Assembly: GCF_006838285.1 (NCBI RefSeq) | Contig: NZ_CP038228.1 | Coordinates: 186,001 to 250,000 of the forward strand | Direction of reading: 5' to 3' | Origin: Xanthomonas translucens pv. cerealis | Lineage (GTDB): Bacteria > Pseudomonadota > Gammaproteobacteria > Xanthomonadales > Xanthomonadaceae | DNA length: 64,000 bases | Shown here: positions 28,327 to 35,837 of the stretch, one piece after another | Numbering within the stretch: the stretch's first letter is position 1 | Layout: each line of letters opens with the position of its first letter | Program-made: the position numbers and the translations under genes | Notes under the pieces: generated by a model | Databases searched by the model: none | Told to the model about the DNA's origin: nothing | What the model saw: the letters and a program-made list of their open reading frames with translations, nothing else

Positions 28327-28695
28327 ATGTCGATCAGTGATGCCGAAGCCGTGGTGATGGAGGTGCTGTGGGACCGAAGCCCGCTAGGCGCCGAAGAGGT
28401 GTTCGCTGCCCTGTCCGGGCATGGCGGCTGGGCCGAGCCCACGGTCAAGACCTTGCTCAACCGGCTGCTCAACAAGGGCGCGATCCGCGCCGACAAACAG
28501 GGCCGCCGCTATCTGTACGCGCCGCTGCTGCAGCGCGAGCAGTGGGTGCAGCAACAGAGCGAGGGCCTGCTCGAACGCCTGTTCGGCGGCCGCGTCGCGC
28601 CGCTGGTGGCCCACTTCAGCGAACGCGGCAAGCTCAGCGACGCCGATATCGCCGAACTCAAACGACTGATCCAGGAGCTGGACGATGCGCGTTGA
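28327..28695 (+). CDS. blaI: BlaI/MecI-family transcriptional repressor
   Basis: 122-residue winged-helix repressor that dimerises on TACA-type operators and is normally inactivated by cleavage when its partner M56 protease senses a beta-lactam or cell-wall signal. The N-terminal winged helix is clear (ISDAEAVVMEVLWDRSPLGA; TVKTLLNRLLNKGAIRADK; GRRYLYAPL), with the C-terminal dimerisation helix following. Its start is two bases after the operator, and its stop overlaps the M56 gene by 11 bases, giving autoregulated expression of both. No beta-lactamase gene is adjacent, so the target regulon is not evident. Confidence 0.92.
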   Translation: MSISDAEAVVMEVLWDRSPLGAEEVFAALSGHGGWAEPTVKTLLNRLLNKGAIRADKQGRRYLYAPLLQREQWVQQQSEGLLERLFGGRVAPLVAHFSERGKLSDADIAELKRLIQELDDAR

Positions 28696-29848
28696 AACCT
28701 TCGTAGCCGGGATGTGGGCCACGGCGCTGTCCGGCAGCGCGGCGATCGTGTTGGTGTTGGCGCTGCGTGCGCCGTTGCGGCGCGCGTTCGGTGCCGGCAT
28801 CGCCTACGCCGTGTGGGGCATCGTGCCGATGGCGATGCTCGCCGTGCTGTCGCCCGCCGGTGTGCGTCCGGCGCTGCCGGCGGCATTGGCGATGCCGCAG
28901 GTCTGGGTGAGTGTGCCGCACCGTACGGCGGAGACCGCGGGTGCGCTGCCGATCGCGAGCGGCCGGATTGCGCTATGGATGGTCGCGGTGTGGTCGCTGG
29001 GCGCAGCGGCGATGGCTGCCGTCCTGTGGCGGCAGCAGCGGCGCTACCGGCGCAGCCTGGGGCGGCTGTCGCCCGGCGTCGACGGGGTGCTGTACGCGCA
29101 GCACGCCCTGCACGGTCCGCTGGTGCTGGGCGCCTGGCGCCCGCGGATAGTGCTGCCGATGGACTTCGCGCAGCGCTATCCGTCCGCGCAGGCGCCACTG
29201 GTACTGGCCCACGAGCGCATGCATATCGCCCGCGGCGACATCCGCTGCAACCTGCTGCTGGCGGCCTTGCGCTGCGTGTACTGGTTCAATCCGTTGCTGC
29301 ACTGGGCCGCGACGCGGTTTCGCTTCGACCGGGAATTGGCCTGCGACGCGGCGGTGCTGGCGCGGCATCCGGCCTCGCGCCGCAGCTACGCCAAGGCCAT
29401 GCTACAGACCCAACTGGATGCGATCACCTTGCCGGTCGGCTGCCACTGGCAGGCCGGGCAGACCTTGCGGCAACGGATCGGCATGCTGCAGCGGCCGGCC
29501 GTGAGCGGCTGGCGGCGGCGTGTGGGCATCGCCGTGGTGGCGATGGCGACGCTGTGCGCCGGCGTCACCGCATGGGCGTTGCAACTGCTGCCTGCGTCCG
29601 CGTTGGCGGGGAGCGGCATTGCGCCTGCGCTGGCGAATGCGCAAGCGCGGGATGCAGATGCGCTGGCGGCAAGTGCATCGGCAGCGGGCGCAGCGCTGGC
29701 CGACGCCGGGACGCGCTTGCCAATGCTGCTCGCTTCGGTAGCCGATGCTGCGGCCACGTCCGTCAAGGCCACAACTACGCCTGCCACTTCATCGTTCATG
29801 CCGCCGCCAGCCTATCCGCGCGAGGCGCTGCGCGACGGCGCTTCGTGA
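28685..29848 (+). CDS. M56-family (BlaR1-like) membrane metalloprotease, ends at premature TGA
   Basis: Sensor/protease partner of BlaI. Several N-terminal helices (SGSAAIVLVLALRAP; IALWMVAVWSLGAAAMAAVL) precede the M56 domain with zinc motif HERMH (residues 176-180) and the downstream FRFDRELACDAAVL containing the third ligand. After a further helix (VGIAVVAMATLCAGVTAWAL) comes an Ala-rich linker and the start of a TonB C-terminal domain (PPPAYPREALRDGAS). The frame stops at TGA 29846-29848 and then continues open to 30091 with the rest of that domain. The stop replaces a Gly that is strongly conserved in TonB_C (G-x-V), so one base (GGA to TGA) is the likely lesion. The protease part is intact and may still work. 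Confidence 0.85.
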   Translation: MRVETFVAGMWATALSGSAAIVLVLALRAPLRRAFGAGIAYAVWGIVPMAMLAVLSPAGVRPALPAALAMPQVWVSVPHRTAETAGALPIASGRIALWMVAVWSLGAAAMAAVLWRQQRRYRRSLGRLSPGVDGVLYAQHALHGPLVLGAWRPRIVLPMDFAQRYPSAQAPLVLAHERMHIARGDIRCNLLLAALRCVYWFNPLLHWAATRFRFDRELACDAAVLARHPASRRSYAKAMLQTQLDAITLPVGCHWQAGQTLRQRIGMLQRPAVSGWRRRVGIAVVAMATLCAGVTAWALQLLPASALAGSGIAPALANAQARDADALAASASAAGAALADAGTRLPMLLASVADAAATSVKATTTPATSSFMPPPAYPREALRDGAS

Positions 29849-30091
29849 AAAGTGACGCTGTTGGTTAGCGTGGACGCCGCCGGCACCGCTAGCGACGTGC
29901 GTTTGCTCGGCCACGGGAGTGGCAATGCGGCATTGGACCAAGCGGCAGTCACTGCAGCCAGGCAGTGGCGCTTCGTTCCTGCTCGTGAGCATGGGCATGC
30001 CATCCCATGGCAGTTGCAGATTCCGGTCACCTTCGAAACCGAGATGGGGCCTGTGGCCGCGCCGCAGGGGGTGGTGGGTGCATCGAACTAA
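29849..30091 (+). pseudogene. In-frame TonB C-terminal remnant cut off from the M56 gene
   Basis: Reading on in the same frame past the TGA gives 80 residues: KVTLLVSVDAAGTASDVRLL, then AALDQAAVTAARQWRFVPA and IPVTFE, which is a complete TonB_C fold (beta-alpha-beta-beta). No ribosome-binding site precedes it and the first possible start (GTG 29852) would begin inside a beta strand, so separate expression is unlikely. Together with 28685-29848 it would make a 468-residue M56-TonB fusion. Confidence 0.8.
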
Positions 30092-30219
30092 CAGTGGTAT
30101 TTGCTGAATACACCCGTTGCGCGGAACAAGGACGTGTACACCTGCGATAGTTTCCATTCGACCGGGCAGGGGCGTAGCCGGCGCGTGTATTGCGGCTTCG
30201 CTGTAGAGGCAGCGAAGCG

Positions 30220-30831
30220 ATGAGCGCGCGTTGCCTCGGCTTGGCTTGGGCGTGCCTATGCCTGGCCGGCTGCATCAGCCAGCCGCAGCGCGAGCAGGCG
30301 CAGCGGCTGGACTCCGTGGACCAGCGCCTGCTTGCGCCACGCGGCGACGGCGCCCCGGGCGGCGCCATCACGGCCTACGCGATGCAGCCGCAGCAGGTGT
30401 TCCGCATGCCGCAGCCGCTGGATGCAGCCACACCGCAACTGCCGGCCGATTCGCCGCGGCGCACGTTGCCGCCGACCACGTTGTGCGTGCGTGTGGTCCT
30501 GTCCGCGCAAGGCGCTGTGCAGCGCAGCGAGCCCTTGCACGACCGCGAGGAATGCAGTGCCGGTGCGCTGGCAGACAACGCCGATCTGCTGCGGGCGGTA
30601 CAGCAGGAGGTCGCGCGCTGGCGTTTCGTGCCCGCGGCGATCTGCACCTATGCCGATCCGGCGCAGCGGCCGGCAGTGGAGGGACGCTGCGACGATGCGG
30701 TGTCGGTGGAGGAGGTGCCTGTGACGCTGGCCTACGCGTTCACCTTCGAGGTGCGCGAGGGCAAGGCCAGCGTGCAGGCCGGGCGCGTGGGCGGTCGAAG
30801 TGCGCGTTCAGTGCGTGATGCCGAACCGTGA
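30220..30831 (+). CDS. Lipoprotein with degenerate TonB C-terminal-like domain
   Basis: 203-residue predicted lipoprotein: signal CLGLAWACLCLAGC with lipobox LAGC, Cys18. The C-terminal part (LCVRVVLSAQGAVQRSEP, LLRAVQQEVARWRFVPA, VPVTLAYAFTFEVREGK) follows the strand-helix-strand pattern of the TonB_C/energy-transducer domain, with an inserted Cys-containing loop (ICTYADPAQRPAVEGRCDD). It lies 128 bases after the broken TonB_C domain of the M56 protein, so it could be a functional neighbour or a diverged copy. No proline-rich spanning region is present, so it is not a classical TonB. Role unknown. Confidence 0.72.
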   Translation: MSARCLGLAWACLCLAGCISQPQREQAQRLDSVDQRLLAPRGDGAPGGAITAYAMQPQQVFRMPQPLDAATPQLPADSPRRTLPPTTLCVRVVLSAQGAVQRSEPLHDREECSAGALADNADLLRAVQQEVARWRFVPAAICTYADPAQRPAVEGRCDDAVSVEEVPVTLAYAFTFEVREGKASVQAGRVGGRSARSVRDAEP

Positions 30832-30922
30832 GCGCTGGAAGGCACTTTTCTCATGATTGTGGGTTGTGGAAGCGATCGGTTAGCTTCGGGCCATCGATTG
30901 CGATAGGCGTCGCCGGTGGAGT

Positions 30923-30947
30923 CTGTCGCGACTGAAGCCGCTCCTAC
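30923..30947. repeat. Single REP-like half element
   Basis: TGTCGCGACTGAAGCCGCTC plus CTAC: the same core as one arm of the palindromes at 15442-15491 and 35718-35777, here without an evident partner arm. It sits in the 185-base gap between the convergent lipoprotein and flavin-reductase genes, which holds nothing else I can recognise. Confidence 0.5.
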
Positions 30948-31016
30948 TAGGGCGGCATCTCGCAGGGATGTCCCATGTGGCGGTAACAGGGTTGCTGCCG
31001 CGCGTTGTCATCGCAG

Positions 31017-31574
31017 CTACAGCATCTCCGGCTTGAACAGGCGCCTGCGCGAGACTTCCGCGCCGGACAGCATGAACTTGCCGTCGCCGCGGTAGTGCAG
31101 GGTCTTGGGCAGTGTCGGCGACGTGGCGACATGCGCCTTGACCACCTCCCAGACGAATAGGTTGTGCTTGGCAATCTGACGGCCGTCGTGCAGGCGGCAT
31201 TCGAAGCTGGCATAGCACTCGGCGATCGACGGCGCGTCGACGTGCGTGCCGGCCACCGCGGTCAGGCCGAAGTGCGCGAACTTGTCGAGCTGCGCGCCGC
31301 TGCTGTTGCCGATGCCGACCACGGTGTCGAGCAGGTCCGCGGTCGGCAGGTTGATCGTGCATTGCTTGCTGCGCCGGACCAGCCCGAAGCTGTGGTTGGC
31401 GCTGGAGATGCAGCAGGCGATCAGCGACGGCGAGAATTCCAGCACCATGTGCCAGCCCATCGTCATGATGTCGCGTTGCCCTTTCCATGCCGAACCGACC
31501 AATACCACCGGGCCCGGTTCCAGGAACCGGCGCACCTGGTCGAGCGGGAAATCGTGCTTGCGGTAGCGGCGCAT
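31017..31574 (-). CDS. Flavin reductase family (FMN-binding split barrel) protein
   Basis: 185-residue protein with the DIM6/NTAB flavin-reductase fold: start MRRYRKHDFPLDQVRRFLEP, the family core PVVLVGSAWKGQRDIMTMGW, then CCISSANHSFGLVRRS and TINLPTADLLDTVVGIGNSS. Probably binds FMN and either reduces it with NAD(P)H or acts as an oxidoreductase on an unidentified substrate. The gene starts 68 bases after modC in the same direction, so it may be transcribed with the molybdate transporter; a metabolic connection is not proven. Confidence 0.85.
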   Translation of the reverse strand: MRRYRKHDFPLDQVRRFLEPGPVVLVGSAWKGQRDIMTMGWHMVLEFSPSLIACCISSANHSFGLVRRSKQCTINLPTADLLDTVVGIGNSSGAQLDKFAHFGLTAVAGTHVDAPSIAECYASFECRLHDGRQIAKHNLFVWEVVKAHVATSPTLPKTLHYRGDGKFMLSGAEVSRRRLFKPEML

Positions 31575-31642
31575 GGCGGCGGCCTCGCTTCGTTGCGATG
31601 GCGCACAGTCTGGCCATCGGCGGTGAACGCGGCGTCGGCGCG

Positions 31643-32260
31643 TTACTCCAGCCGATGGATCGCGTCGGCGATGCGTCCCACTTCCTCGGCCTGATGGCTG
31701 ACGTAGAGCATCGGCAGCCGCACTTCGTCGCGCACGCGCTGCAGGTACGGGATGAGTTCGCCGCGACGTTGCGCGTCCAGCGCCGACAGCGGTTCGTCGA
31801 ACAGCAGGATCGCCGGCTGCGATAGCAATGCGCGGCCGATCGCCACGCGCTGCGCCTCGCCGCCGGATAGATTGCCCGGGCGCCGCGCCAGCAGCGGCGC
31901 GATGCCGAGCAGCTCCACCACCGCATCGAAGCCGAAGCGCTCGGCCTGGCCGCGGCCATGGCGGCCGTAGCCGAGGTTGCGGCGCACGTCCATGTGCGGG
32001 AACAGTCGCGCGTCCTGAAACACGTAGCCGATGCGGCGCCGGTGGGTGGGTACGTCGATGCCGGCGGCGCTGTCGTAGAGCACGCGCTCGTCGATGGCGA
32101 TGCGTCCGCAGCGCGGGCGCAATACGCCGGCGATGGCGTTGAGCATGCTGGTCTTGCCGGCGCCGGAAGGGCCGACCAGCGCGACCACGCGTGCGCTTTC
32201 CTCGACCCGCAAGCGGCGCTGGAAGCGGCCGCGCTGCACTTCGATATCGATGCTCAGCAT
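31643..32260 (-). CDS. modC: Molybdate ABC transporter ATP-binding protein, short form
   Basis: Nucleotide-binding subunit of the high-affinity molybdate importer. All ABC motifs are present: Walker A LVGPSGAGKTS, Q-loop GYVFQDARLFPHM, signature LSGGEAQRVAIGRAL, Walker B ILLFDEPLSALD and the switch His in YVSHQAEEV. The product is 205 residues from ATG 32260 and stops right after the ATPase domain: the C-terminal Mop/TOBE molybdate-binding domain of ordinary ~350-residue ModC is absent. Order modA-modB-modC supports the assignment. Confidence 0.88.
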   Translation of the reverse strand: MLSIDIEVQRGRFQRRLRVEESARVVALVGPSGAGKTSMLNAIAGVLRPRCGRIAIDERVLYDSAAGIDVPTHRRRIGYVFQDARLFPHMDVRRNLGYGRHGRGQAERFGFDAVVELLGIAPLLARRPGNLSGGEAQRVAIGRALLSQPAILLFDEPLSALDAQRRGELIPYLQRVRDEVRLPMLYVSHQAEEVGRIADAIHRLE

Positions 32261-32342
32261 CGGCGCACGCTCGCATCGTGCGGCGGGCACGGCGCACCGT
32301 GGACGCGCGCCGCGGACCGATCGCACCCAGCGGGGAGCGCGC

Positions 32343-33044
32343 TCACGCGTCCGCCTCCGGCCCGCGCTGGCGCCGCACCAGCCATTCGGACAGCAGCAGT
32401 GCGGCAAGCGAGATCGCCAGCGCCACCGCCGCCAACCTCCAGATCCCCGCTTCGCCGCCGGGCACCTGCAGCAGGCCGTAGATCGCCGACGACAGGGTCT
32501 GTGTTTCCCCGGGGATATTCGATACGAAGGTGATTGTGGCGCCGAATTCACCCAGTGCCTTGGCGAAGGCGAGCGCGGTGCCGGCGACCAGTCCCGGCCA
32601 GGCCAACGGCAGAGTGATGCTGAAGAACACCCGCCATGGCCCGGCGCCGAGCGTGGCCGCGGCCGCTTCCAGGCGCCGGTCGGTGGATTCCAGGGCCAGG
32701 CGGAGCGCGCGCACCATCAGCGGGAATCCCATCACCGCGCTGGCCAGGGCCGCGCCGGTCCAGCGGAACGCGAACTGCACGCCCAAGTGTTCGAGCAGCC
32801 AGGCACCGACTGGTCCCTGCGTGCCGAACACGATCAGCAGCGCATAGCCGGTGACGATCGGCGGCATCACCAGCGGCAGGTGCAACAACGCATCCAGCAA
32901 CGACTTGCCGGGGAAGCGGCGCCGCGCCAGCAACCAGCCGCAGGCCACGCCGAACGGCAGGCTGCCCAATGCCGCGACCAGCGCGACCTTGACGCTGAGC
33001 GCGATCGCGGTGAGTTCCTGCGGGGTGAATGCGAACAACGGCAA
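32343..33044 (-). CDS. modB: Molybdate ABC transporter permease
   Basis: Inner-membrane permease with five or six helices and the binding-protein-dependent transport signature (EAAAATLGAGPWRVFFSITL, the EAA loop that contacts ModC). Good family features are LPLVMPPIVTGYALLIVFG and ALGEFGATITFVSNIPGETQ. No ATG lies near the expected N-terminus; TTG at 33044, five bases after the modA stop, gives MPLFAFTPQELTAIALS and a 233-residue product of usual length; a second TTG at 33038 is the alternative. Confidence 0.9.
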   Translation of the reverse strand: MPLFAFTPQELTAIALSVKVALVAALGSLPFGVACGWLLARRRFPGKSLLDALLHLPLVMPPIVTGYALLIVFGTQGPVGAWLLEHLGVQFAFRWTGAALASAVMGFPLMVRALRLALESTDRRLEAAAATLGAGPWRVFFSITLPLAWPGLVAGTALAFAKALGEFGATITFVSNIPGETQTLSSAIYGLLQVPGGEAGIWRLAAVALAISLAALLLSEWLVRRQRGPEADA

Positions 33045-33048
33045 TGGC

Positions 33049-33825
33049 TCAGTGCGCGAGCGAGAAACCGCGGCGCTGGAAAATCGCCTGCGCCGGCGCG
33101 GTGCCCAGCCAGCGCACGAAGTCGGCCGCGGCCGGGTTCTTGCTCGCGCGCAATGCCGCCACCGGATACACGATCGGCGCATGGCTGTCGGCCGGGAACA
33201 CCGCTACCACCCGCACCTTCGGCTCGGCCTTGGCGTCGGAGCCGTAGACGATGCCCAGCGGCGCTTCGCCGCGCGCGACCAGCATCAGCGCGGCGCGCAC
33301 GCTGTCCGATTCGGCCAGGTGCGCCTGCACGCCGTCCCACTGGCCGAGTGTCTGTAGCGCGGCGCGGGCGTACTTGCCGGCCGGCACGCTGCTGGTCTGG
33401 CCGACCGCCAGGCGGCCCTGCGCACCGAGCGCGGCGGCGAGCGTGCCGGATTTGCGCAGATCGACCTTGGTGGCGCTCGACAGTGGCGCCACCAGCACCA
33501 GCGTGTTGCCGAGCAGGTTGCGGCGCTGCGCCGGATCGACCAGCTGGCGCTGCTGCAGATAGTCCATCCACTCCAGGTCGGCGGAGAAGAACACGTCCGC
33601 CGGCGCGCCTTGTTCCACCTGCCGCGCCAGCGCCGAACTGGCCGCGTACGACACCTGCAGCGGCGTGCCGCTGGACTGCTGGTAGGCGGCAGCGGCCTCG
33701 TCCAGCGACTCCTTCAGGCTGGCGGCGGCGAACACGGTCAGCGGCGTCTGCGCCAATGCCGGCGGCACGGCCATGGCGACGGCGAGCGAGACCAGGCACA
33801 GCAGACGGCGTAGCGAACGGGACAT
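33049..33825 (-). CDS. modA: Molybdate ABC transporter periplasmic binding protein
   Basis: Periplasmic receptor delivering molybdate to ModBC. 258 residues from ATG 33825, preceded by GGAG eight bases upstream. Signal peptide ([18 protein letters not shown]), then the mature start [15 protein letters not shown], with Ser residues for oxyanion binding, [15 protein letters not shown], and the hinge region [17 protein letters not shown], all characteristic of ModA. First gene of the mod operon. Confidence 0.95.
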   Translation of the reverse strand: MSRSLRRLLCLVSLAVAMAVPPALAQTPLTVFAAASLKESLDEAAAAYQQSSGTPLQVSYAASSALARQVEQGAPADVFFSADLEWMDYLQQRQLVDPAQRRNLLGNTLVLVAPLSSATKVDLRKSGTLAAALGAQGRLAVGQTSSVPAGKYARAALQTLGQWDGVQAHLAESDSVRAALMLVARGEAPLGIVYGSDAKAEPKVRVVAVFPADSHAPIVYPVAALRASKNPAAADFVRWLGTAPAQAIFQRRGFSLAH

Positions 33826-33940
33826 GGGGCGCTCCGAGGAATCAGGGGACGGGCGGCGATCGGCTGGACCTGCCGCAGTGGCGCACAGGCCGCTGCGATG
33901 GCAGCGCAATCGTGCGCGGTACGCCCGCATCCTACCGTCT

Positions 33941-34774
33941 TCAGCGCGGCGCGGCGTGCAGGTCGTCGGTGCGGCCGGCCTGGATGTTGGCGCGTACCGA
34001 GGGCTGCATTAGCCGCGGCTGCGCCAAGGTCGCGTCGCGCGCCTGCCGCAACGCGACGAACTCGGCTTCACCGACGCCGTCGCGCAGGTGGATGTTGTCG
34101 CGGCGCTGCGCGCCGATGCTGGTTTCGCAGGCCACTGCGCGGCCGCCGGCGCCGTAGTCGTGGCAGACGAAGACGCGGGTGGAGGCGGGCAGCGCGTAGA
34201 GCCTGTGGATCGAGCGGAACAGCGTCGCCGCGTCGCCGCCGGGGAAGTCGCAGCGTGCAGTGCCGCTGTCGGGCATGAATAGCGAATCGCCGCAAAACAG
34301 CGCATCGCCGATCAGGTAAGCGATGTTGTCTTCGGTATGTCCGGGCACCGCGATCACCTGCGTCTGCAGCGCGCCGATCGCGAAGCGCTCGCCGTCGGCG
34401 AACAGGTGGTCGAAGCCGCAGTGCGCAGTGCCGCCGTCCGCGCTCAGGCCGAATTGCGACGCGAAGCGCGCGCGCACCGCACGGATGCCGGCGCCGATCG
34501 CCAGCGTCGCCTGCGGCCAGCGTTTCTTGAACCATTGCGCGGCGGACACGTGGTCGGCGTGGGCGTGGGTTTCCAGGATCCATCGCAGCTGCAGGCCACG
34601 CGCGGACAGCAACTCGACCAGGCCCTGCACCGGCGCGTCGCACAGCGTGGCGGTGTCCGCATCGAAGTCGAACACCGGGTCGATCACCGCGGCATCGCGG
34701 CCGTCTTCGACCAGATAGCTCCAGGTGCCGGAACCGGCGTGGTGGAATGGGTGGACGTTGGGAACCTGGCTCAT
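33941..34774 (-). CDS. MBL-fold persulfide-dioxygenase-like hydrolase (Blh type)
   Basis: Metallo-beta-lactamase-fold enzyme related to ETHE1/Blh, which oxidises glutathione persulfide in hydrogen sulfide detoxification. 277 residues; metal-binding motif [14 protein letters not shown], then [21 protein letters not shown] and VCHDYG supply the iron ligands. It is the third gene of a rhodanese-BigR-hydrolase unit, and its start overlaps the regulator stop by four bases. Genes of this content are controlled by BigR in related plant bacteria, which supports the assignment. The rhodanese partner is separate here, not fused. Confidence 0.87.
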   Translation of the reverse strand: MSQVPNVHPFHHAGSGTWSYLVEDGRDAAVIDPVFDFDADTATLCDAPVQGLVELLSARGLQLRWILETHAHADHVSAAQWFKKRWPQATLAIGAGIRAVRARFASQFGLSADGGTAHCGFDHLFADGERFAIGALQTQVIAVPGHTEDNIAYLIGDALFCGDSLFMPDSGTARCDFPGGDAATLFRSIHRLYALPASTRVFVCHDYGAGGRAVACETSIGAQRRDNIHLRDGVGEAEFVALRQARDATLAQPRLMQPSVRANIQAGRTDDLHAAPR

Positions 34775-35121
34775 CGGTCTGCCTTGGCGGGAGAGGAAGG
34801 GCCGACGTTGCAATAGATGCCGTGCAAGGTGTCGAGAATGCGCTGCGCCGGGCCCGGGACCAGCGAATAGTAGATGGTCTGCCCGTCGCGGCGGGTCTGC
34901 ACCAAGCCGTCCTCGCGCAGCACCGCCAGGTGCTGCGACAGCGCCGATTGGCTCAGGTCCAGATGCGCGTTGAGCTCGCCCACCGAGTGTTCGTGGTCCA
35001 CCAGCAGGCATAGCAGCAACAGCCGCTTTTCGTTGCCGAGCGCCTTCAGCAGGCGCGCGGCCTCGCCGGCATGCGCGCGCATCGCGGCCGGATCCATCGC
35101 CGGTTGCAAGCGGCGGGCCAT
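34771..35121 (-). CDS. bigR: BigR-type ArsR-family sulfide/persulfide-responsive repressor
   Basis: 116-residue winged-helix repressor of the ArsR/SmtB family (core LLKALGNEKRLLLLCLLVD; recognition helix LSQSALSQHLAVLREDGLV; wing TRRDGQTIYYSL). It lacks ArsR metal-ligand motifs but has two cysteines, Cys38 and Cys104, 66 residues apart. BigR of Xylella uses a redox pair with the same 66-residue spacing to sense persulfide, so an equivalent disulfide switch is expected here. Lies between the rhodanese and the hydrolase it should regulate; a candidate operator is at 35531-35548. Confidence 0.87.
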   Translation of the reverse strand: MARRLQPAMDPAAMRAHAGEAARLLKALGNEKRLLLLCLLVDHEHSVGELNAHLDLSQSALSQHLAVLREDGLVQTRRDGQTIYYSLVPGPAQRILDTLHGIYCNVGPSSPAKADR

Positions 35122-35126
35122 CGGAC

Positions 35127-35489
35127 TCAGAACGCGACCGGCAGGCCGGCGGCGGTCCAGCCGAGGAAGCCGCCATTCAACGAGCGCACCGCGCTGTAGC
35201 CCAGCTGCTGCAGGCTCAGCGCGGCCAGCGTGGAGCGGCCGCCGCTGGCGCAGTACAGCAGGATCGGCTGCTCGCGGCGGGCCAGCGCCGGGTCGGTATC
35301 CAGGCGGAATTCGAGGATGCCGCGCGGGATGTTGATCGCGTTGGGCAGGTGGCCGACGGCGAACTCGCCGGGTTCGCGCACATCGATGATCCACTCGCCG
35401 GGCAGCGGCGTGGCGGCGGCATCGGTGTCGACTTCGTGGATCTGCGGGCGCGCCCTATCGACCAGGGCCTGTGCGGAGGAATGGGGCAT
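35127..35489 (-). CDS. Rhodanese-like sulfurtransferase
   Basis: Single-domain rhodanese that moves sulfane sulfur between carriers, acting with the persulfide hydrolase in the same operon. The active-site loop YCASGGRSTLAAL carries the catalytic cysteine; WIIDVREPGEFAVGHLPNAI is the domain start. ATG 35489 (MPHSSAQ), with GGAG nine bases upstream, is preferred, giving 120 residues. In-frame ATGs at 35522 and 35534 are possible, but the latter lies inside the AT-rich operator-like palindrome. Ends five bases before the bigR start. Confidence 0.87.
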   Translation of the reverse strand: MPHSSAQALVDRARPQIHEVDTDAAATPLPGEWIIDVREPGEFAVGHLPNAINIPRGILEFRLDTDPALARREQPILLYCASGGRSTLAALSLQQLGYSAVRSLNGGFLGWTAAGLPVAF

Positions 35490-35530
35490 TGGAGGGGGCT
35501 CCGGTAAATGGACGACGCTCATAATATCAG

Positions 35531-35548
35531 TCATTACTAATATAATGA
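35531..35548 (-). promoter_or_regulatory. Candidate BigR/ArsR operator
   Basis: A perfect inverted repeat, TCATTA and TAATGA with a 6-base spacer, inside the only AT-rich patch of this neighbourhood (35515-35565), 42 bases before the preferred rhodanese start. ArsR-family repressors bind such AT-rich palindromes over their own promoters. A TATATT on the coding strand overlaps it and could be the -10 box. Site and promoter are inferred from position and symmetry only. Confidence 0.6.
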
Positions 35549-35717
35549 ATTTCTAATTTATCTCGCAGCCAGCGACGGGGCGCCGGCACCGACCGGGTTG
35601 CATCGAACCTTCGTCCTGGAGTCGCCGCTTCGAGCTGTTTGTCCTGCTGAGATCTCGCGCTGGGCGCAGGGGCATGTCGGTCAGGTTCGGTCGCGCGCCG
35701 AATCCCGCCGCATTCCT

Positions 35718-35777
35718 GGAGCGGCTTCGGCCGCGACAGGATCTATCGGTAAGGCTTGTCGCGGCTGAAGCCGCTCC
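35718..35777. repeat. REP-pair palindrome
   Basis: Two 23-base arms in inverted orientation (35718-35740 and 35755-35777), starting GGAGCGGCTTCGGCCGCGAC and ending with the complementary GTCGCGGCTGAAGCCGCTCC, differing at two positions, with a 14-base centre. The surrounding 35549-35837 region (288 bases, between divergent genes' ends) has no gene. It could form a long hairpin in either transcript and shares its core with the other short repeats here. Confidence 0.8.
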
Positions 35778-35837
35778 ATCGAGAGGACACATCCCGCCGA
35801 CACGGCAATGGATACGCCAGCCGCGTCGCCGTTGCGA

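Noticed and set aside
29846..29848. TGA in the M56 gene as a selenocysteine codon or programmed readthrough
   Set aside because: The expected residue is Gly, no SECIS-like hairpin is evident after it and the family has no selenoprotein members.
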